A stretch of DNA of 46,484 bases from Serratia sp. Ag1 (GCF_000743355.1 NZ_JQEI01000047.1:1-46484), one strand, 5' to 3'. Counted from the first letter of the stretch, positions 36,201 through 46,469 are shown. Numbers and translations are program-made. The notes: a model not told the origin generated them from the letters alone.

Positions 36201-37745
36201 TCAGCCTTGCAGGAAGAAACGGAATGATGGATTGTGAGTTTCATCGTGACAATCGTAGCCCAACGCCGTCAGATGCTGCTCGAACTCCGGCTCGCTTTGC
36301 GACAGCTCAAAACCCGCCAGTACGCGGCCAAAATCAGTGCCATGGCTGCGGTAATGGAACAGGGAAATATTCCAGTGGGTTCCCAACGTCTGCAGGAACT
36401 TGAGCAATGCGCCGGGCGACTCTGGGAATTCGAAGCTGTACAGGCGCTCACGCAGCGGTTTCGAAGGCCGCCCGCCGACCATGTAGCGCACGTGCAGTTT
36501 CGCCATTTCATCGTCAGACAGATCCACGACCTGATAGCCACCGCTGTTCAACTCGTTGATGATCTCCAACCGCTCGGTACGGCCACGCGTTAAACGCACA
36601 CCGACGAAAATGCACGCATGATCGGCATCGGCGTAACGGTAGTTGAACTCGGTGACCGCACGGCCACCCAACAGTTGGCAGAACTTCAGGAAGCTGCCTT
36701 TCTGTTCTGGAATGGTCACCGCCAGCAGCGCTTCACGCTGTTCACCCAGTTCGCAGCGTTCGGAAACATAACGCAAACCATGGAAGTTCACGTTGGCACC
36801 GGAAAGGATGTGCGCCAAGCGCTCGCCCTGAATATTGTGCTGCTGCACGTATTTCTTCAGCCCGGCCAGCGCCAATGCCCCCGAAGGCTCAGCAATGGCC
36901 CGCACGTCTTCAAACAGATCTTTCACCGCTGCGCAGATTGCGTCACTGTCGACGATGATCACATCGTCCAGATACTCGCGGCACAGGCGGAAGGTTTCGT
37001 CGCCAATACGTTTCACCGCCACGCCTTCGGCAAACAGCCCGACACGCGCTAAATCCACCGGTTGCCCAGCATCCAGCGCCGCACGCAGGCAGGCTGAATC
37101 CTCGGCTTCCACACCAATCACTTTGATCTGCGGCATAAGTTGCTTGATCAGCACCGCCACACCCGCCGCCAAGCCGCCACCGCCGACCGGGACGAAAACC
37201 CGATCCAGGTGCGCGTCTTGCTGCAGCAGTTCCATGGCCAGCGTGCCCTGCCCGGCGATCACCATCGGGTGATCAAACGGCGGCACAAAGGTCATCCCCT
37301 GTTGCTGAGAGAGCGCTATCGCTTTAGCTTTGGCTTCGTCGAAATTGGCACCGTGTAACAACACTTCACCACCAAAACTGCGTACCGCATCGACTTTGAT
37401 GTCTGCGGTGGATACCGGCATCACGATCAGGGTTTTGATCCCCAACCGGTTGCCGGAAAACGCTACGCCCTGCGCGTGATTCCCCGCCGAAGCGGTGATC
37501 ACGCCATGCGCTTTCTGTTCTTCCGTCAGGCTGGCGATCATTGCGTAAGCCCCGCGCAGCTTGAAGCTGTGCACCGGCTGGCGATCTTCACGCTTCACCA
37601 GAATGGTATTGCCCAAACGCGCAGAGATTTTATCCATCGCCTGCAACGGGGTGACCTGAGCCACCTCGTAAACTGGCGAGCGCAGCACCGCTCGCAGGTA
37701 TTCCGCCCCACAGGGGGCGTCGGATAAGGGAAGGGAAACCGCCAT
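36201..37745 (-). CDS. ilvA: Threonine ammonia-lyase, biosynthetic (threonine deaminase)
   Basis: PLP enzyme converting threonine to 2-oxobutyrate, the committed step to isoleucine, with feedback control by isoleucine. At 514 residues it equals the E. coli enzyme. The PLP lysine lies in HSFKLRGAYAM (about residues 60-70), the phosphate-binding glycine loop is VPVGGGGLAAGVAV, and two C-terminal ACT-like regulatory domains (about 330-514) contain KGSFLKFCQLLGGR and PGALLKFLQTLG. It is the last classical gene of ilvLGMEDA, 5 bp after ilvD. Confidence 0.97.
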   Translation of the reverse strand: MAVSLPLSDAPCGAEYLRAVLRSPVYEVAQVTPLQAMDKISARLGNTILVKREDRQPVHSFKLRGAYAMIASLTEEQKAHGVITASAGNHAQGVAFSGNRLGIKTLIVMPVSTADIKVDAVRSFGGEVLLHGANFDEAKAKAIALSQQQGMTFVPPFDHPMVIAGQGTLAMELLQQDAHLDRVFVPVGGGGLAAGVAVLIKQLMPQIKVIGVEAEDSACLRAALDAGQPVDLARVGLFAEGVAVKRIGDETFRLCREYLDDVIIVDSDAICAAVKDLFEDVRAIAEPSGALALAGLKKYVQQHNIQGERLAHILSGANVNFHGLRYVSERCELGEQREALLAVTIPEQKGSFLKFCQLLGGRAVTEFNYRYADADHACIFVGVRLTRGRTERLEIINELNSGGYQVVDLSDDEMAKLHVRYMVGGRPSKPLRERLYSFEFPESPGALLKFLQTLGTHWNISLFHYRSHGTDFGRVLAGFELSQSEPEFEQHLTALGYDCHDETHNPSFRFFLQG

Positions 37746-37750
37746 GTGTG

Positions 37751-39601
37751 TTAGCCCCCGAGCTTGCTTTTGTCGCGTACTGCGCCTTTATCGGCGCTGG
37801 TAGCCAGCGTCGCGTAAGCGCGCAGCGCATAGGAAACCTGGCGTTCACGGGCTTTTGGCGTCCAGGCAGCGTCACCGCGCGCCAGTTCCGCTTCGCGGCG
37901 GGCAGCTAGCTCACTCTCAGATACGTCCAGAGCGATAGCGCGTTGCGGGATGTTGATATCGATCATATCGCCGTCCTGCACCAAGCCAATCATGCCGCCG
38001 CTGGCGGCTTCCGGTGATGCGTGACCGATCGACAAACCTGAAGTACCGCCAGAGAAACGGCCATCGGTGATCAAGGCACAGGCTTTGCCCAGGCCCATGG
38101 ATTTCAGATAGGTGGTCGGATAGAGCATTTCCTGCATGCCCGGCCCGCCTTTCGGCCCTTCGTAGCGGATCACCACCACGTCGCCAGCCACGACTTTGCC
38201 ACCAAGGATCGCGTCTACCGCATCTTCCTGGCTCTCATACACTTTGGCCGGGCCACGGAAGAGCAGGCTGTCTTTGTCCACGCCTGCGGTTTTCACGATA
38301 CAGCCGTCTTCAGCCAGATTGCCATACAGCACCGCCAAGCCACCGTCCTGGCTGTAAGCATGCTCACGCGTGCGGATACAACCTTCCTGACGATCAGTAT
38401 CCAGCGAATCCCAGCGGCAATCCTGCGAGAATGCCTGCGTGGTGCGGATGCCCGCCGGGCCAGCGGCATACATTTTTTTCACCGCTGCGTCTTTGGTCAG
38501 CATTACGTCATAAGCTTCCAGCGTCTGCGGCAGGCTCAGCCCCAGCACGTTACCCACATCGCGGTTCAACAGCCCAGCGCGATCCAGCTCACCCAGGATG
38601 CCGATCACACCACCAGCACGGTGCACGTCTTCCATATGGTACTTTTGCGTGCTCGGTGCCACTTTGCACAAATGCGGCACTTTGCGCGACAGGCGATCGA
38701 TATCCGCCATGGTGAAGTCGACGTCGCCTTCCTGCGCCGAGGCCAACAGGTGCAATACGGTGTTGGTGGAACCGCCCATGGCGATATCCAGCGTCATGGC
38801 GTTTTCGAACGCGGCTTTATTGGCGATATTGCGCGGCAGGGCGCTTTCATCGTCTTGCTCGTAGTAACGCTTGGTCAGTTCGACAATGCGCTTACCGGCA
38901 TTGAGGAACAGCTCTTTACGATCGGCGTGGGTCGCCAGCAGCGAACCGTTACCCGGTTGCGACAGGCCGAGTGCTTCGGTCAGGCAGTTCATCGAGTTAG
39001 CGGTAAACATGCCGGAGCAGGAACCACAGGTCGGGCAGGCGGAGCGTTCAATCTGCTCGCTGTCGGCATCGCTGACGTTCGGGTTGGCCCCCTGGATCAT
39101 CGCATCGATCAGATCCAGCTTGATAATTTTATCTGACAGTTTGGTTTTACCGGCTTCCATCGGGCCGCCGGAAACGAAGATCACCGGGATGTTCAGGCGC
39201 ATTGCCGCCATCATCATCCCTGGGGTGATTTTGTCACAGTTGGAGATGCACACCATCGCATCGGCGCAGTGGGCATTGACCATATATTCCACCGAGTCGG
39301 CGATCAGTTCACGCGACGGCAGGGAATACAGCATACCGCCGTGCCCCATGGCGATCCCATCGTCCACGGCAATGGTGTTGAACTCTTTCGCCACGCCGCC
39401 GGAGGCTTCGATCTGTTCTGCAACCAGCTTACCCAAATCGCGCAGATGCACATGACCCGGGACGAACTGGGTAAAAGAGTTGACCACCGCAATAATCGGT
39501 TTGCCGAAATCGGCATCGGTCATCCCGGTCGCGCGCCATAATGCGCGGGCACCCGCCATATTGCGGCCATGGGTGGTGGTGGCGGAACGGTACTTAGGCA
39601 T
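37751..39601 (-). CDS. ilvD: Dihydroxy-acid dehydratase
   Basis: Iron-sulfur lyase that dehydrates dihydroxy acids to 2-oxo acids in valine and isoleucine synthesis. The 616 residues match the family; cluster-ligating cysteines appear in [12 protein letters not shown] and [19 protein letters not shown], and the C-terminal part holds [23 protein letters not shown] 39601 gives the family start [19 protein letters not shown]. It lies between ilvE (49-bp gap) and ilvA (5-bp gap) in the operon. Confidence 0.97.
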   Translation of the reverse strand: MPKYRSATTTHGRNMAGARALWRATGMTDADFGKPIIAVVNSFTQFVPGHVHLRDLGKLVAEQIEASGGVAKEFNTIAVDDGIAMGHGGMLYSLPSRELIADSVEYMVNAHCADAMVCISNCDKITPGMMMAAMRLNIPVIFVSGGPMEAGKTKLSDKIIKLDLIDAMIQGANPNVSDADSEQIERSACPTCGSCSGMFTANSMNCLTEALGLSQPGNGSLLATHADRKELFLNAGKRIVELTKRYYEQDDESALPRNIANKAAFENAMTLDIAMGGSTNTVLHLLASAQEGDVDFTMADIDRLSRKVPHLCKVAPSTQKYHMEDVHRAGGVIGILGELDRAGLLNRDVGNVLGLSLPQTLEAYDVMLTKDAAVKKMYAAGPAGIRTTQAFSQDCRWDSLDTDRQEGCIRTREHAYSQDGGLAVLYGNLAEDGCIVKTAGVDKDSLLFRGPAKVYESQEDAVDAILGGKVVAGDVVVIRYEGPKGGPGMQEMLYPTTYLKSMGLGKACALITDGRFSGGTSGLSIGHASPEAASGGMIGLVQDGDMIDINIPQRAIALDVSESELAARREAELARGDAAWTPKARERQVSYALRAYATLATSADKGAVRDKSKLGG

Positions 39602-39650
39602 GCTTTTTCACTCCAAATGAATTCATTTTATGTTTATTGTCAGTAATTAA

Positions 39651-40577
39651 TTATTGATTCACAGGATCCAGCCAACCGTATTTATCTGCGGTTTTACCGG
39701 TAAACAGGCCGAAGAACGCCTGCTGGATCTGCTTGGTAATTGGGCCACGTTTGCCAATCCCGACCTGGATGCCATCGACGCTGCGCACCGGGGTGATTTC
39801 CGCTGCGGTGCCAGACATAAACACTTCGTCCGCCAGATACAGTGACTCACGGGAAAGCACCTGCTCACGCACTTCCAGCCCCAAATCCTGCGCCAGCTTA
39901 ATGATCGCGTCACGGGTGATGCCCGGCAAGGCAGACGAGGTGAATGGCGGAGTGAACAGCACGCCATCTTTCACTTCAAACAGGTTCTCACCGGCACCTT
40001 CAGAGATGTAACCATGAACGTCCAGCGCAATCCCTTCCTGATAGCCGTGGCGGCGTGCTTCGCTGCCCACCAACAGGGAGGAGAGGTAGTTACCCCCCGC
40101 TTTGGCAGCGGTTGGAATGGTGTTTGGTGCGGCACGGTGCCAAGAAGAAACCATCGCGTCGATACCTTGCTCCAGCGCCTCTTCGCCCAGATATGCGCCC
40201 CAAGGAAACGCAGCGATAATCACGTCAGTTTTATAGCCCGGTGGTGGGTTCACCCCCATACCCACATCGCCGATAAACACCAGCGGGCGGATATACGCGC
40301 TCACCAGATTGTTTTTACGCAATGTTGCGCGGCAGGCTTCCATCAGTTCATCGACGCTTTGCTCCACCGGCATACGGTAAATTTTTGCCGAATCATGCAA
40401 GCGCTGCATGTGTTCACGGTGGCGGAAAACAACCGGCCCCAGGTGGGAATCATAGCAGCGTACGCCTTCAAATACCGAGGTGCCGTAATGCAGCGCATGT
40501 GACATCACGTGTACTTTGGCATCAGCCCAGGGAACCATCTCACCATTGAACCAAATGTAATCGGCTTTCTTCGTCAT
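39651..40577 (-). CDS. ilvE: Branched-chain amino-acid aminotransferase
   Basis: PLP fold-type IV aminotransferase for the last step of leucine, isoleucine and valine synthesis. ATG 40577 yields 308 residues starting MTKKADYIWFNGEMVPW, as in E. coli (309); the frame is open for another 25 codons upstream, but those lack family similarity and overlap the ilvM-ilvE spacer. Motifs include HALHYGTSVFEGVRCY, the PLP lysine in TAAKAGGNYLSSLL, and EGAGENLFEVKDG. It lies 22 bp after ilvM. Confidence 0.96.
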   Translation of the reverse strand: MTKKADYIWFNGEMVPWADAKVHVMSHALHYGTSVFEGVRCYDSHLGPVVFRHREHMQRLHDSAKIYRMPVEQSVDELMEACRATLRKNNLVSAYIRPLVFIGDVGMGVNPPPGYKTDVIIAAFPWGAYLGEEALEQGIDAMVSSWHRAAPNTIPTAAKAGGNYLSSLLVGSEARRHGYQEGIALDVHGYISEGAGENLFEVKDGVLFTPPFTSSALPGITRDAIIKLAQDLGLEVREQVLSRESLYLADEVFMSGTAAEITPVRSVDGIQVGIGKRGPITKQIQQAFFGLFTGKTADKYGWLDPVNQ

Positions 40578-40599
40578 TGTTCCATTCCTTGTGGCGCAA

Positions 40600-40857
40600 T
40601 CAGGCGCGTATTTGTTGTGATAGCTGTTGCTGAACCTCAACGCTGGAAACATCCATCAGCTTACTTAACTGTGATGACAGTAAATCCACAGAGCGCTGGC
40701 TGGCAACGGTCAATTCAATATTAATATTGTCGGGATTGATCCCCGCAGCCATATTCATGGCGCAAACCTGAAAGCCACGGTGGCGTACCACACGCAATAC
40801 GCGCTCCAGCATTTCGGGGCGGAAGCGAGCCTGGATCGAGAGTTGATGCTGCATCAT
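40600..40857 (-). CDS. ilvM: Acetolactate synthase II regulatory subunit IlvM
   Basis: Small ACT-domain subunit of acetohydroxyacid synthase II, required for activity of IlvG. The 85 residues begin [12 protein letters not shown], with [22 protein letters not shown] and [10 protein letters not shown] typical of IlvM. The start codon overlaps the ilvG stop (40854-40857, ATGA), indicating translational coupling and balanced synthesis. Confidence 0.95.
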   Translation of the reverse strand: MMQHQLSIQARFRPEMLERVLRVVRHRGFQVCAMNMAAGINPDNINIELTVASQRSVDLLSSQLSKLMDVSSVEVQQQLSQQIRA

Positions 40858-42500
40858 GATACTTTCTCCAACATAGTTTCGTTACCTGCGCCCGGCGGTA
40901 CCAGCGGCCAGACGTTCTCAAGCTCATCAATAGAAACCTGCAGCAGATAAGCCCCTTTGCTGTTGAGCAAAGCATCAAGCGCGTCTGCGACCTGGTCTTT
41001 ACGGGTAATACGCTGGCCGGGGATGCCGAAGGCACTGGCCAACATCAGGAAATCGGGGTTATCAGAGAGATTGGTTTCGCTGTAACGCCCGTCAAAGAAC
41101 AGTTGCTGCCACTGACGAACCATCCCTAAACGCTGGTTGTCCACTAAAACGATTTTCAGCGGCAACTGCTTGCGTTTGATGGTGCCCAGTTCCTGCACGT
41201 TCATCATGAAAGAACCGTCGCCAGAGACGCAAATCACCATGCTCTCAGGGTTGGCTATCTGGGCACCTACCGCAGCGGGGACACCAAAGCCCATCGTACC
41301 CAGGCCGCTGGAGGTGATGAAGTTCTCTGGGCGCTCGAAAGTCATATGTTGCGCAGCCCACATCTGGTGCTGGCCCACATCGGTGGTCACGATGGTATTC
41401 GCCAGTGTCCGTTCCGACAGTTGCTTCAATAGCAGCGGGGCATAAATTGGCTGGCCAGGATGATCGTAGCGCCAGGCGTGCATCTCTTTCAGCTCAGCCA
41501 CCCGTTGCTGCCAGGCGCTGATATTTACCGGCTGTTGCAGCGCTGGCAGCAGGGTTTTCAAATCACCGTGCAACGCAACATGCACTTGGCGCAGCTTGCT
41601 CATTTCTGCCGGATCGATATCCAGATGGATCACTTTGGCATGCGGCGCAAAAGCGTTCAGCTTGCCGGTTACACGGTCGTCAAAACGGGCACCCACGGCG
41701 ATCAGCAAGTCACACTCCTGCACCGCAAAGTTGGCCGCTTTGGTGCCGTGCATACCCAACATACCGAGATAATACGGATGTTCGGCGTCAGGAGCGCCCA
41801 AGCCTTTCAGGGTGGCAACGGCGGGGATCTGGGTTACCGCGATAAACTCGCGCAGCGCTGGCACCGCCTGTGCCATACCCACACCGCCACCGATATACAG
41901 CATTGGCTTTTGTGCCTGAGCCAGCAGCCGCTTGGCCTGAGCCAGTTCCGCCACCGGGTGTTCCAGTTCTGCCTCTACTGGCAGCAGATGAGGCGGTAAA
42001 TCGCCCTGGGCCAACTGGATGTCTTTCGGGATATCGATCAGCACCGGGCCAGGACGGCCACTGGTGGCAATAGCGAAAGCTTCCGCCATAATACCCGGCA
42101 GCGCTTCCAGAGACTCCACCAGAAAACTGTGTTTGGTGCAGGCCAGCGACAGGCCCAAAACATCGATCTCCTGAAAAGCATCAGTACCAATCAGTGCGGA
42201 ACCGACCTGACCAGTGATAGCCACCACCGGCACTGAATCCAGCAGCGCATCCGCCAAACCGGTGATCAAATTAGTGGCCCCAGGGCCAGAGGTGGCGATA
42301 CAGACGCCGACTTTACCGCTGGAGCGGGCATAACCAATAGCCGCTATCGCCGCCCCCTGTTCATGGCGACACAGTAGGTGTTCTACCCCGCCGTCATACA
42401 ATGCGTCGTAGACCGGCATAATTGCGCCGCCCGGATAGCCGAATACCGTATCCACTCCCTGCGCACGCAACGCTTGAACTACCCACTGAGCACCATTCAT
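40854..42500 (-). CDS. ilvG: Acetolactate synthase II large subunit IlvG, intact
   Basis: Thiamine diphosphate- and FAD-dependent catalytic subunit of AHAS II; isoform II is generally valine-resistant. The 548-residue frame is complete, unlike the frameshifted gene of E. coli K-12. Motifs: [15 protein letters not shown] at the N-terminus, catalytic Glu in [17 protein letters not shown] (about 47), and the ThDP motif beginning [15 protein letters not shown] and ending near [15 protein letters not shown] precedes ATG 42500. It follows the leader peptide and attenuator, so expression depends on branched-chain aminoacyl-tRNA supply. Confidence 0.97.
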   Translation of the reverse strand: MNGAQWVVQALRAQGVDTVFGYPGGAIMPVYDALYDGGVEHLLCRHEQGAAIAAIGYARSSGKVGVCIATSGPGATNLITGLADALLDSVPVVAITGQVGSALIGTDAFQEIDVLGLSLACTKHSFLVESLEALPGIMAEAFAIATSGRPGPVLIDIPKDIQLAQGDLPPHLLPVEAELEHPVAELAQAKRLLAQAQKPMLYIGGGVGMAQAVPALREFIAVTQIPAVATLKGLGAPDAEHPYYLGMLGMHGTKAANFAVQECDLLIAVGARFDDRVTGKLNAFAPHAKVIHLDIDPAEMSKLRQVHVALHGDLKTLLPALQQPVNISAWQQRVAELKEMHAWRYDHPGQPIYAPLLLKQLSERTLANTIVTTDVGQHQMWAAQHMTFERPENFITSSGLGTMGFGVPAAVGAQIANPESMVICVSGDGSFMMNVQELGTIKRKQLPLKIVLVDNQRLGMVRQWQQLFFDGRYSETNLSDNPDFLMLASAFGIPGQRITRKDQVADALDALLNSKGAYLLQVSIDELENVWPLVPPGAGNETMLEKVS

Positions 42501-42586
42501 GGTTATTTCCCTGCCTTACTGCGATAAAGGCAGGATTTTATTCCGTTGTTCATTCTCTGCTCCTCGTTTTGCTTTACTCTTGGCAT

Positions 42587-42619
42587 AAAAAAACCCCCGG
42601 ACCTGACGGTGCGGGGGTT
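42587..42619 (-). terminator. ilvGMEDA attenuator
   Basis: On the minus strand AACCCCCG (42619-42612) pairs with CGGGGGTT (42599-42592) and is followed by a run of seven T (42593-42587). It lies 24 bp past the ilvL stop and upstream of ilvG, as in the classical multivalent attenuator. Confidence 0.92.
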
Positions 42620-42642
42620 CTCTTGCGATTCTGGCTTGTTTT

Positions 42643-42741
42643 CTAAGCCTTTATTCGTCCAAGTGCAGCCCCGCACGGTGGGATAATAATCACCACCACG
42701 CTAATCACGACTAGGCTAATCACTTGGATAAAGGTTTTCAT
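42643..42741 (-). CDS. ilvL: ilvGMEDA leader peptide IlvL
   Basis: A 32-residue leader peptide, too short for ordinary ORF calling. It begins MKTFIQVISLVVISVVVIII and ends GAALGRIKA. It carries a dense series of Val, Ile and Leu codons (GTG ATT AGC CTA GTC GTG ATT ...), so ribosome stalling when charged branched-chain tRNAs are scarce prevents formation of the downstream terminator at 42587-42619. It differs from E. coli IlvL mainly in its first six residues. Confidence 0.93.
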   Translation of the reverse strand: MKTFIQVISLVVISVVVIIIPPCGAALGRIKA

Positions 42742-42788
42742 TATTGGCTTGTTCACTGTGCTTGCGTCGAACTAATACCTACAGAGTT

Positions 42789-42816
42789 ACCATAGCAGCA
42801 GGGGGGATGACAACAA
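42789..42816 (-). promoter_or_regulatory. Probable ilvLGMEDA promoter
   Basis: Minus-strand -35-like TTGTTG (42816-42811) and -10-like TATGGT (42794-42789) are 16 bp apart and would start transcription about 40 nt before the ilvL ATG, similar to the E. coli layout. Confidence 0.5.
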
Positions 42817-43102
42817 TTTTTTGCGTTATTATTCATCGTGATCTGGTCATACCTCAAGCAAACTGCCAGTAATTCAAACGGTAACATCCGCAACGGTGAC
42901 TTTACCCTGCGACATAACCTCAGCAAAACCTAGGGCGGATTGTTAAGCAATATTACTGAGAAATGCGTACAGTTGCGCAAACTCGTGTTCATTGCCTGAA
43001 TCAGGCAAACTTTAATTACACATCACCACGCAAGTCAGCCATTCTCTGCGCGCATCTCCTGCGTAACTCCCACATCATGTTGCCTTCAGCAAGGAGAGCA
43101 AT
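42817..43102. other. Remainder of the ilvL-yifB divergent spacer
   Basis: About 290 bp with no ORF I can support. A small inverted repeat GCCTGAATCAGGC (42996-43008) lies in it. It must contain the yifB promoter, which I cannot place. Confidence 0.35.
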
Positions 43103-44626
43103 ATGTCACTGGCGCTAATTTATACCCGTGCCACTATCGGCGTTCAGGCCCCGTCGGTCACCGTGGAGGTTCATATCAGTAATGGTTTGCCAGGCCTGGC
43201 ATTAGTTGGTCTGCCGGAAACCACGGTCAAAGAAGCACGTGACCGAGTCCGTAGCGCGCTAATCAACAATGGCTTCACCTTTCCGGCTAAACGGATCACC
43301 GTTAATCTGGCCCCCGCCGACTTACCCAAAGAAGGTGGGCGCTATGATTTACCTATTGCACTGGCGATCCTCGCCGCTTCAGGGCAGTTGCCTGCCGACC
43401 AACTGATGCGCTATGAATTTCTCGGCGAGTTGGCGCTTTCTGGCACTTTGAGAGCGGTCAATGGCGCGATCCCGGCAGCAATAGCGGCAACAGAAGCAGG
43501 CCGGGAATTGATTCTGGCGGCGGCCAATGGCAAAGAGGCGGGTCTGTTGCCAGACAACAATACGCGAGTAGCGGAACACTTGCTGGAAGTTTGCGCTTTC
43601 CTGCAAGGTAAGGGCAATCTGCCAAACGCAGTCGCCCCACCTGCGGCAGAAACACCAGTGGAAACTGCCGATCTGCAGGAGATCATCGGCCAGGAGCAGG
43701 CAAAGCGAGCGCTGGAAATTGCCGCAGCCGGTGGCCACAACCTGCTGTTGCTCGGGCCACCAGGCACCGGCAAAACCATGTTAGCCAGCCGGCTCAACGG
43801 TTTATTACCCCCATTGAGCGATCAGGAAGCTCTGGAGAGCGTTGCGGTTGCCAGCCTGCTGCATCACCCCGACGAAGCGCTGCCATGGCGACAAAGGCCG
43901 TTCCGCGCCCCTCATCACAGTGCTTCAATGGCAGCACTGGTTGGCGGGGGCTCATTACCTCGTCCAGGGGAAATATCCATGGCACATAATGGCGTGCTGT
44001 TTCTTGATGAATTACCGGAATTCGAGCGGCGAGTGCTGGATGCACTGCGTGAACCGCTCGAGTCAGGTGAGATCGTGATTTCTCGCACCATGGCCAAAGT
44101 ACGTTTTCCGGCCCGGGTTCAGCTCATTGCAGCGATGAACCCTAGCCCTACCGGGCACTACCAAGGTGTGCATAACCGCACACCGCCACAGCAAGTCCTG
44201 CGCTATCTTGGCCGACTCTCCGGCCCATTTCTCGATCGCTTTGACTTGTCGATCGAGGTCCCACTGTTACCACCCGGAATGCTGAGTAAGCAACGCAGCA
44301 TTGGTGAAAGCAGCCTGCAGGTGCGCCAACGAGTGTTGCAGGCACGAGAACGGCAGCTCACGCGAGCGGGAAAGGTGAATGCGTTACTCAATAACCGCGA
44401 AGTGGATCGGGACTGCCATTTGCCAGCAGCAGAAGCGGACTTTCTGGAGTCGACATTGAGCAAACTGGGGCTATCGGTGCGTGCCTGGCATCGCATCCTG
44501 AAAGTAGCGCGCACATTGGCAGACTTAGCCGGGGAAAAAGATATTGATAAACGCCACCTGAGCGAAGCACTCAGCTACCGCAGCATGGATCGGTTGTTAA
44601 TGCAGTTACATCGTAGCCTAGAGTAA
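43103..44626 (+). CDS. comM: YifB/ComM Mg-chelatase-like AAA+ ATPase
   Basis: A 507-residue AAA+ protein of the YifB/ComM family; in naturally transformable species ComM is a branch-migration helicase for donor DNA. The N-terminal Lon-protease-like domain (about 1-170, with VEVHISNGLPGLALVGLPE) is followed by the AAA+ module: Walker A LLLGPPGTGKTMLA (about 212-225), Walker B NGVLFLDELPEF, and a C-terminal Mg-chelatase-related helical domain with RVIL-like WHRILKVARTLADL. ATG 43103 follows AAGGAGAG. It is next to ilvL, divergent, as in E. coli. A role in DNA uptake here is not shown by the sequence. Confidence 0.95.
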   Translation: MSLALIYTRATIGVQAPSVTVEVHISNGLPGLALVGLPETTVKEARDRVRSALINNGFTFPAKRITVNLAPADLPKEGGRYDLPIALAILAASGQLPADQLMRYEFLGELALSGTLRAVNGAIPAAIAATEAGRELILAAANGKEAGLLPDNNTRVAEHLLEVCAFLQGKGNLPNAVAPPAAETPVETADLQEIIGQEQAKRALEIAAAGGHNLLLLGPPGTGKTMLASRLNGLLPPLSDQEALESVAVASLLHHPDEALPWRQRPFRAPHHSASMAALVGGGSLPRPGEISMAHNGVLFLDELPEFERRVLDALREPLESGEIVISRTMAKVRFPARVQLIAAMNPSPTGHYQGVHNRTPPQQVLRYLGRLSGPFLDRFDLSIEVPLLPPGMLSKQRSIGESSLQVRQRVLQARERQLTRAGKVNALLNNREVDRDCHLPAAEADFLESTLSKLGLSVRAWHRILKVARTLADLAGEKDIDKRHLSEALSYRSMDRLLMQLHRSLE

Positions 44627-44649
44627 AAAATGGGGCCAACGGGCCCCAT
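44624..44649 (-). terminator. Terminator of maoP between convergent genes
   Basis: ATGGGGCC (44630-44637) pairs exactly with GGCCCCAT (44642-44649) with loop AACG. Read on the minus strand it is followed by TTTTTT, overlapping the end of yifB. Confidence 0.85.
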
Positions 44650-44655
44650 AGTAAA

Positions 44656-44994
44656 TCAGTCATCGCTATCAGTGTAATCTTCCACTACGTCAGCTTGCGG
44701 CTTGCCACCTGACAATGTATGGAACTTTTTCGGGCGGCGAGTGCGCGCCAGATACTTGGCCCATACTTTCTCTTGTTCGGTCACGGGTTCACGCTCGCCA
44801 CGACACATTGCGACGAACAATTGTTCCTCCTCAGTGGTTGGCTGACGTTTACCTGCGTCCAACTCGTTAAACGCATACCCGAAACGCTCTAGCAATTGCG
44901 CTTCTTTAATGGTGAAATCGCCGTGGCGGGAAAACCCGCGAGGATAGTGTTTATTATCAAAAAAACGATTGTTTGTGGTGTAGCTATCCGCCAT
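44656..44994 (-). CDS. maoP: Macrodomain Ori organisation protein MaoP (YifE)
   Basis: A 112-residue protein equal in length to E. coli MaoP (YifE), which with the site maoS organises the Ori macrodomain. The sequence starts [25 protein letters not shown] in E. coli style (positions 1-25), includes [20 protein letters not shown], and ends in an acidic tail [14 protein letters not shown] 44994 has AGGAG; the open frame extends upstream but without similarity. It is divergent from hdfR, as in E. coli. Confidence 0.93.
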   Translation of the reverse strand: MADSYTTNNRFFDNKHYPRGFSRHGDFTIKEAQLLERFGYAFNELDAGKRQPTTEEEQLFVAMCRGEREPVTEQEKVWAKYLARTRRPKKFHTLSGGKPQADVVEDYTDSDD

Positions 44995-45113
44995 CTGACA
45001 CGCTCCTAATTCTCTCATGGCCGTGCTGTTTATGGCGCGGAGTATTAGATAGGCTTGACATTGTGTAAAACAAAACATTTAAATCTTAACGACAAAAAAA
45101 ATTGGAGATAGGT

Positions 45114-45941
45114 GTGGATACCGAATTACTGAAAACCTTTTTGGAGGTCAGTAGAACGCGTCACTTTGGCCGGGCAGCGGAATCCCTGTACTTAACGCAG
45201 TCAGCAGTGAGTTTCCGCATCCGCCAGCTTGAAAATCAATTAGGTGCAAATTTATTCACCCGTCACCGTAATAATATTCGGCTGACACCAGCCGGCGAGC
45301 GGTTACTGCCCTATGCTGAAAGCCTGATGAATACTTGGCAACTGGCAAAAAAGGAAGTTGTGAGGACATTACAGCACACCGAACTTTCAATCGGTGCGAC
45401 AGCATCACTGTGGGAGGCCTACTTGACCCCATGGTTACAGTCTCTCTACCAACAGCGGGAAGCCTTACAATTGGAGGCAAGGGTTGCGTTACGCCATTCG
45501 TTGGTGAAACAGCTACATGAAAGGCAACTCGATTTGCTGATTACCACTGAGCCACCCAAAATGGATGAGTTGGCGAGCCAGTTACTGGGGAATTTCTCGC
45601 TACGGTTATTTTCCTCAGTTCTGCGTGATAAACAGGCACCAATGTCTTATATCAAGCTGGAATGGGGAGCTGACTTTCATCAGCAGGAAAGCCGCATGCT
45701 GGAAAGCGAAAACATACCAATGCTGACCACCACTTCGGCGCACTTAACGCGTCAATTGCTGGAAACTACCGGAGGCTGTGCTTTTCTGCCCAGTCAGTGG
45801 GAAAAGGAATACCCGGGATTGGTTGCAGCAGCCGATATGCCAGCCGTTGTTCGCCCACTCTATGCCGTGTGGTTGCAAAATAGCGACCAGCAACCGCTCA
45901 TCCGCCAGTTATTGAAAATACCTTTAAATACCGCAATCTAG
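45114..45941 (+). CDS. hdfR: LysR-family regulator HdfR
   Basis: LysR-type regulator; in E. coli HdfR represses the flagellar master operon flhDC and affects gltBD. The HTH region [21 protein letters not shown]...[19 protein letters not shown] is almost identical to E. coli, while the effector domain diverges more and ends [11 protein letters not shown] start at GTG 45114, which gives the family N-terminus MDTELL with GGAG at 45104-45107 well placed; the in-frame TTG at 45102 is preceded by no such site. Length 275 residues. Confidence 0.94.
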   Translation: MDTELLKTFLEVSRTRHFGRAAESLYLTQSAVSFRIRQLENQLGANLFTRHRNNIRLTPAGERLLPYAESLMNTWQLAKKEVVRTLQHTELSIGATASLWEAYLTPWLQSLYQQREALQLEARVALRHSLVKQLHERQLDLLITTEPPKMDELASQLLGNFSLRLFSSVLRDKQAPMSYIKLEWGADFHQQESRMLESENIPMLTTTSAHLTRQLLETTGGCAFLPSQWEKEYPGLVAAADMPAVVRPLYAVWLQNSDQQPLIRQLLKIPLNTAI

Positions 45942-45957
45942 GGCGCCATAACGGCTT

Positions 45958-46100
45958 CTACAGTGTTTTAGCTAGCTGCCTAGCCCAAACATGCATATCG
46001 TCTTCTGAAAGCCGGCAGATGCCCATCATGATCTTGTCTTTCTAAGAACTTAATTGCGCCTTGGATAACGTCACTGGGTTGTGAATGGCAATTCAACGGA
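45958..46100 (-). pseudogene. Possible degenerate gene remnant beside the rRNA operon
   Basis: Two minus-strand frames each give protein-like text: one reads SDVIQGAIKFLERQDHD up to about 46040, the other MGICRLSEDDMHVWARQLAK and a stop at 45958-45960. A single frameshift near 46036-46050 would join them into one C-terminus. No start or family can be assigned, so this may be chance. Confidence 0.25.
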
Positions 46101-46138
46101 GGGGGTTTTAGGTGTGATAGGTTTGGGAGCTTTGAAGC

Positions 46139-46168
46139 AAAAAACCCTTTGCCTAAGCAAAGGGTTTT
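46139..46168 (-). terminator. Strong terminator of the rRNA/tRNA operon
   Basis: AAAACCCTTTGC (46141-46152) pairs perfectly with GCAAAGGGTTTT (46157-46168), loop CTAA, and on the minus strand ends in six T. It lies four bases beyond the 3' end of tRNA-Trp. Confidence 0.92.
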
Positions 46169-46172
46169 AATA

Positions 46173-46248
46173 TGGCAGGGGCGGAGAGACTCGAACTCGC
46201 GACACCCGGTTTTGGAGACCGGTGCTCTACCAACTGAGCTACGCCCCT
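46173..46248 (-). tRNA. trpT: tRNA-Trp (CCA)
   Basis: 76-nt tRNA on the minus strand beginning AGGGGCG and ending with encoded CCA. Acceptor stem AGGGGCG pairs with CGCCCCT; anticodon CCA sits in GGTCTCCAAAACC; the T-arm has GTTCGAGTC. It is the last gene of an rRNA operon, in the order 5S, tRNA-Asp, tRNA-Trp, matching E. coli rrnC. Confidence 0.97.
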
Positions 46249-46301
46249 AAATTTTTCTTAACATTATGCCCGCTAAAACTAGCAGGCATAATCTTAATAA
46301 G

Positions 46302-46378
46302 TGGCGGAACGGACGGGGCTCGAACCCGCGACCCCCTGCGTGACAGGCAGGTATTCTAACCAACTGAACTACCGCTCC
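46302..46378 (-). tRNA. aspT: tRNA-Asp (GTC)
   Basis: 77-nt tRNA on the minus strand, GGAGCGGTAGTTCAGTTGG at the 5' end, anticodon GTC in CTGCCTGTCACGCAGG, T-arm GGTTCGAGCC and encoded CCA. It is separated from tRNA-Trp by 53 nt containing a processing-type stem ATTATGCC (46263-46270)/GGCATAAT (46285-46292). Confidence 0.97.
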
Positions 46379-46469
46379 ACCGATTCTTTCATGCGGTATC
46401 GCTTGATACCGGTGAAATCGCTTCTGCGACCTCACTATTACCAGATGTCACTCTGATAACCTTTGTTTG

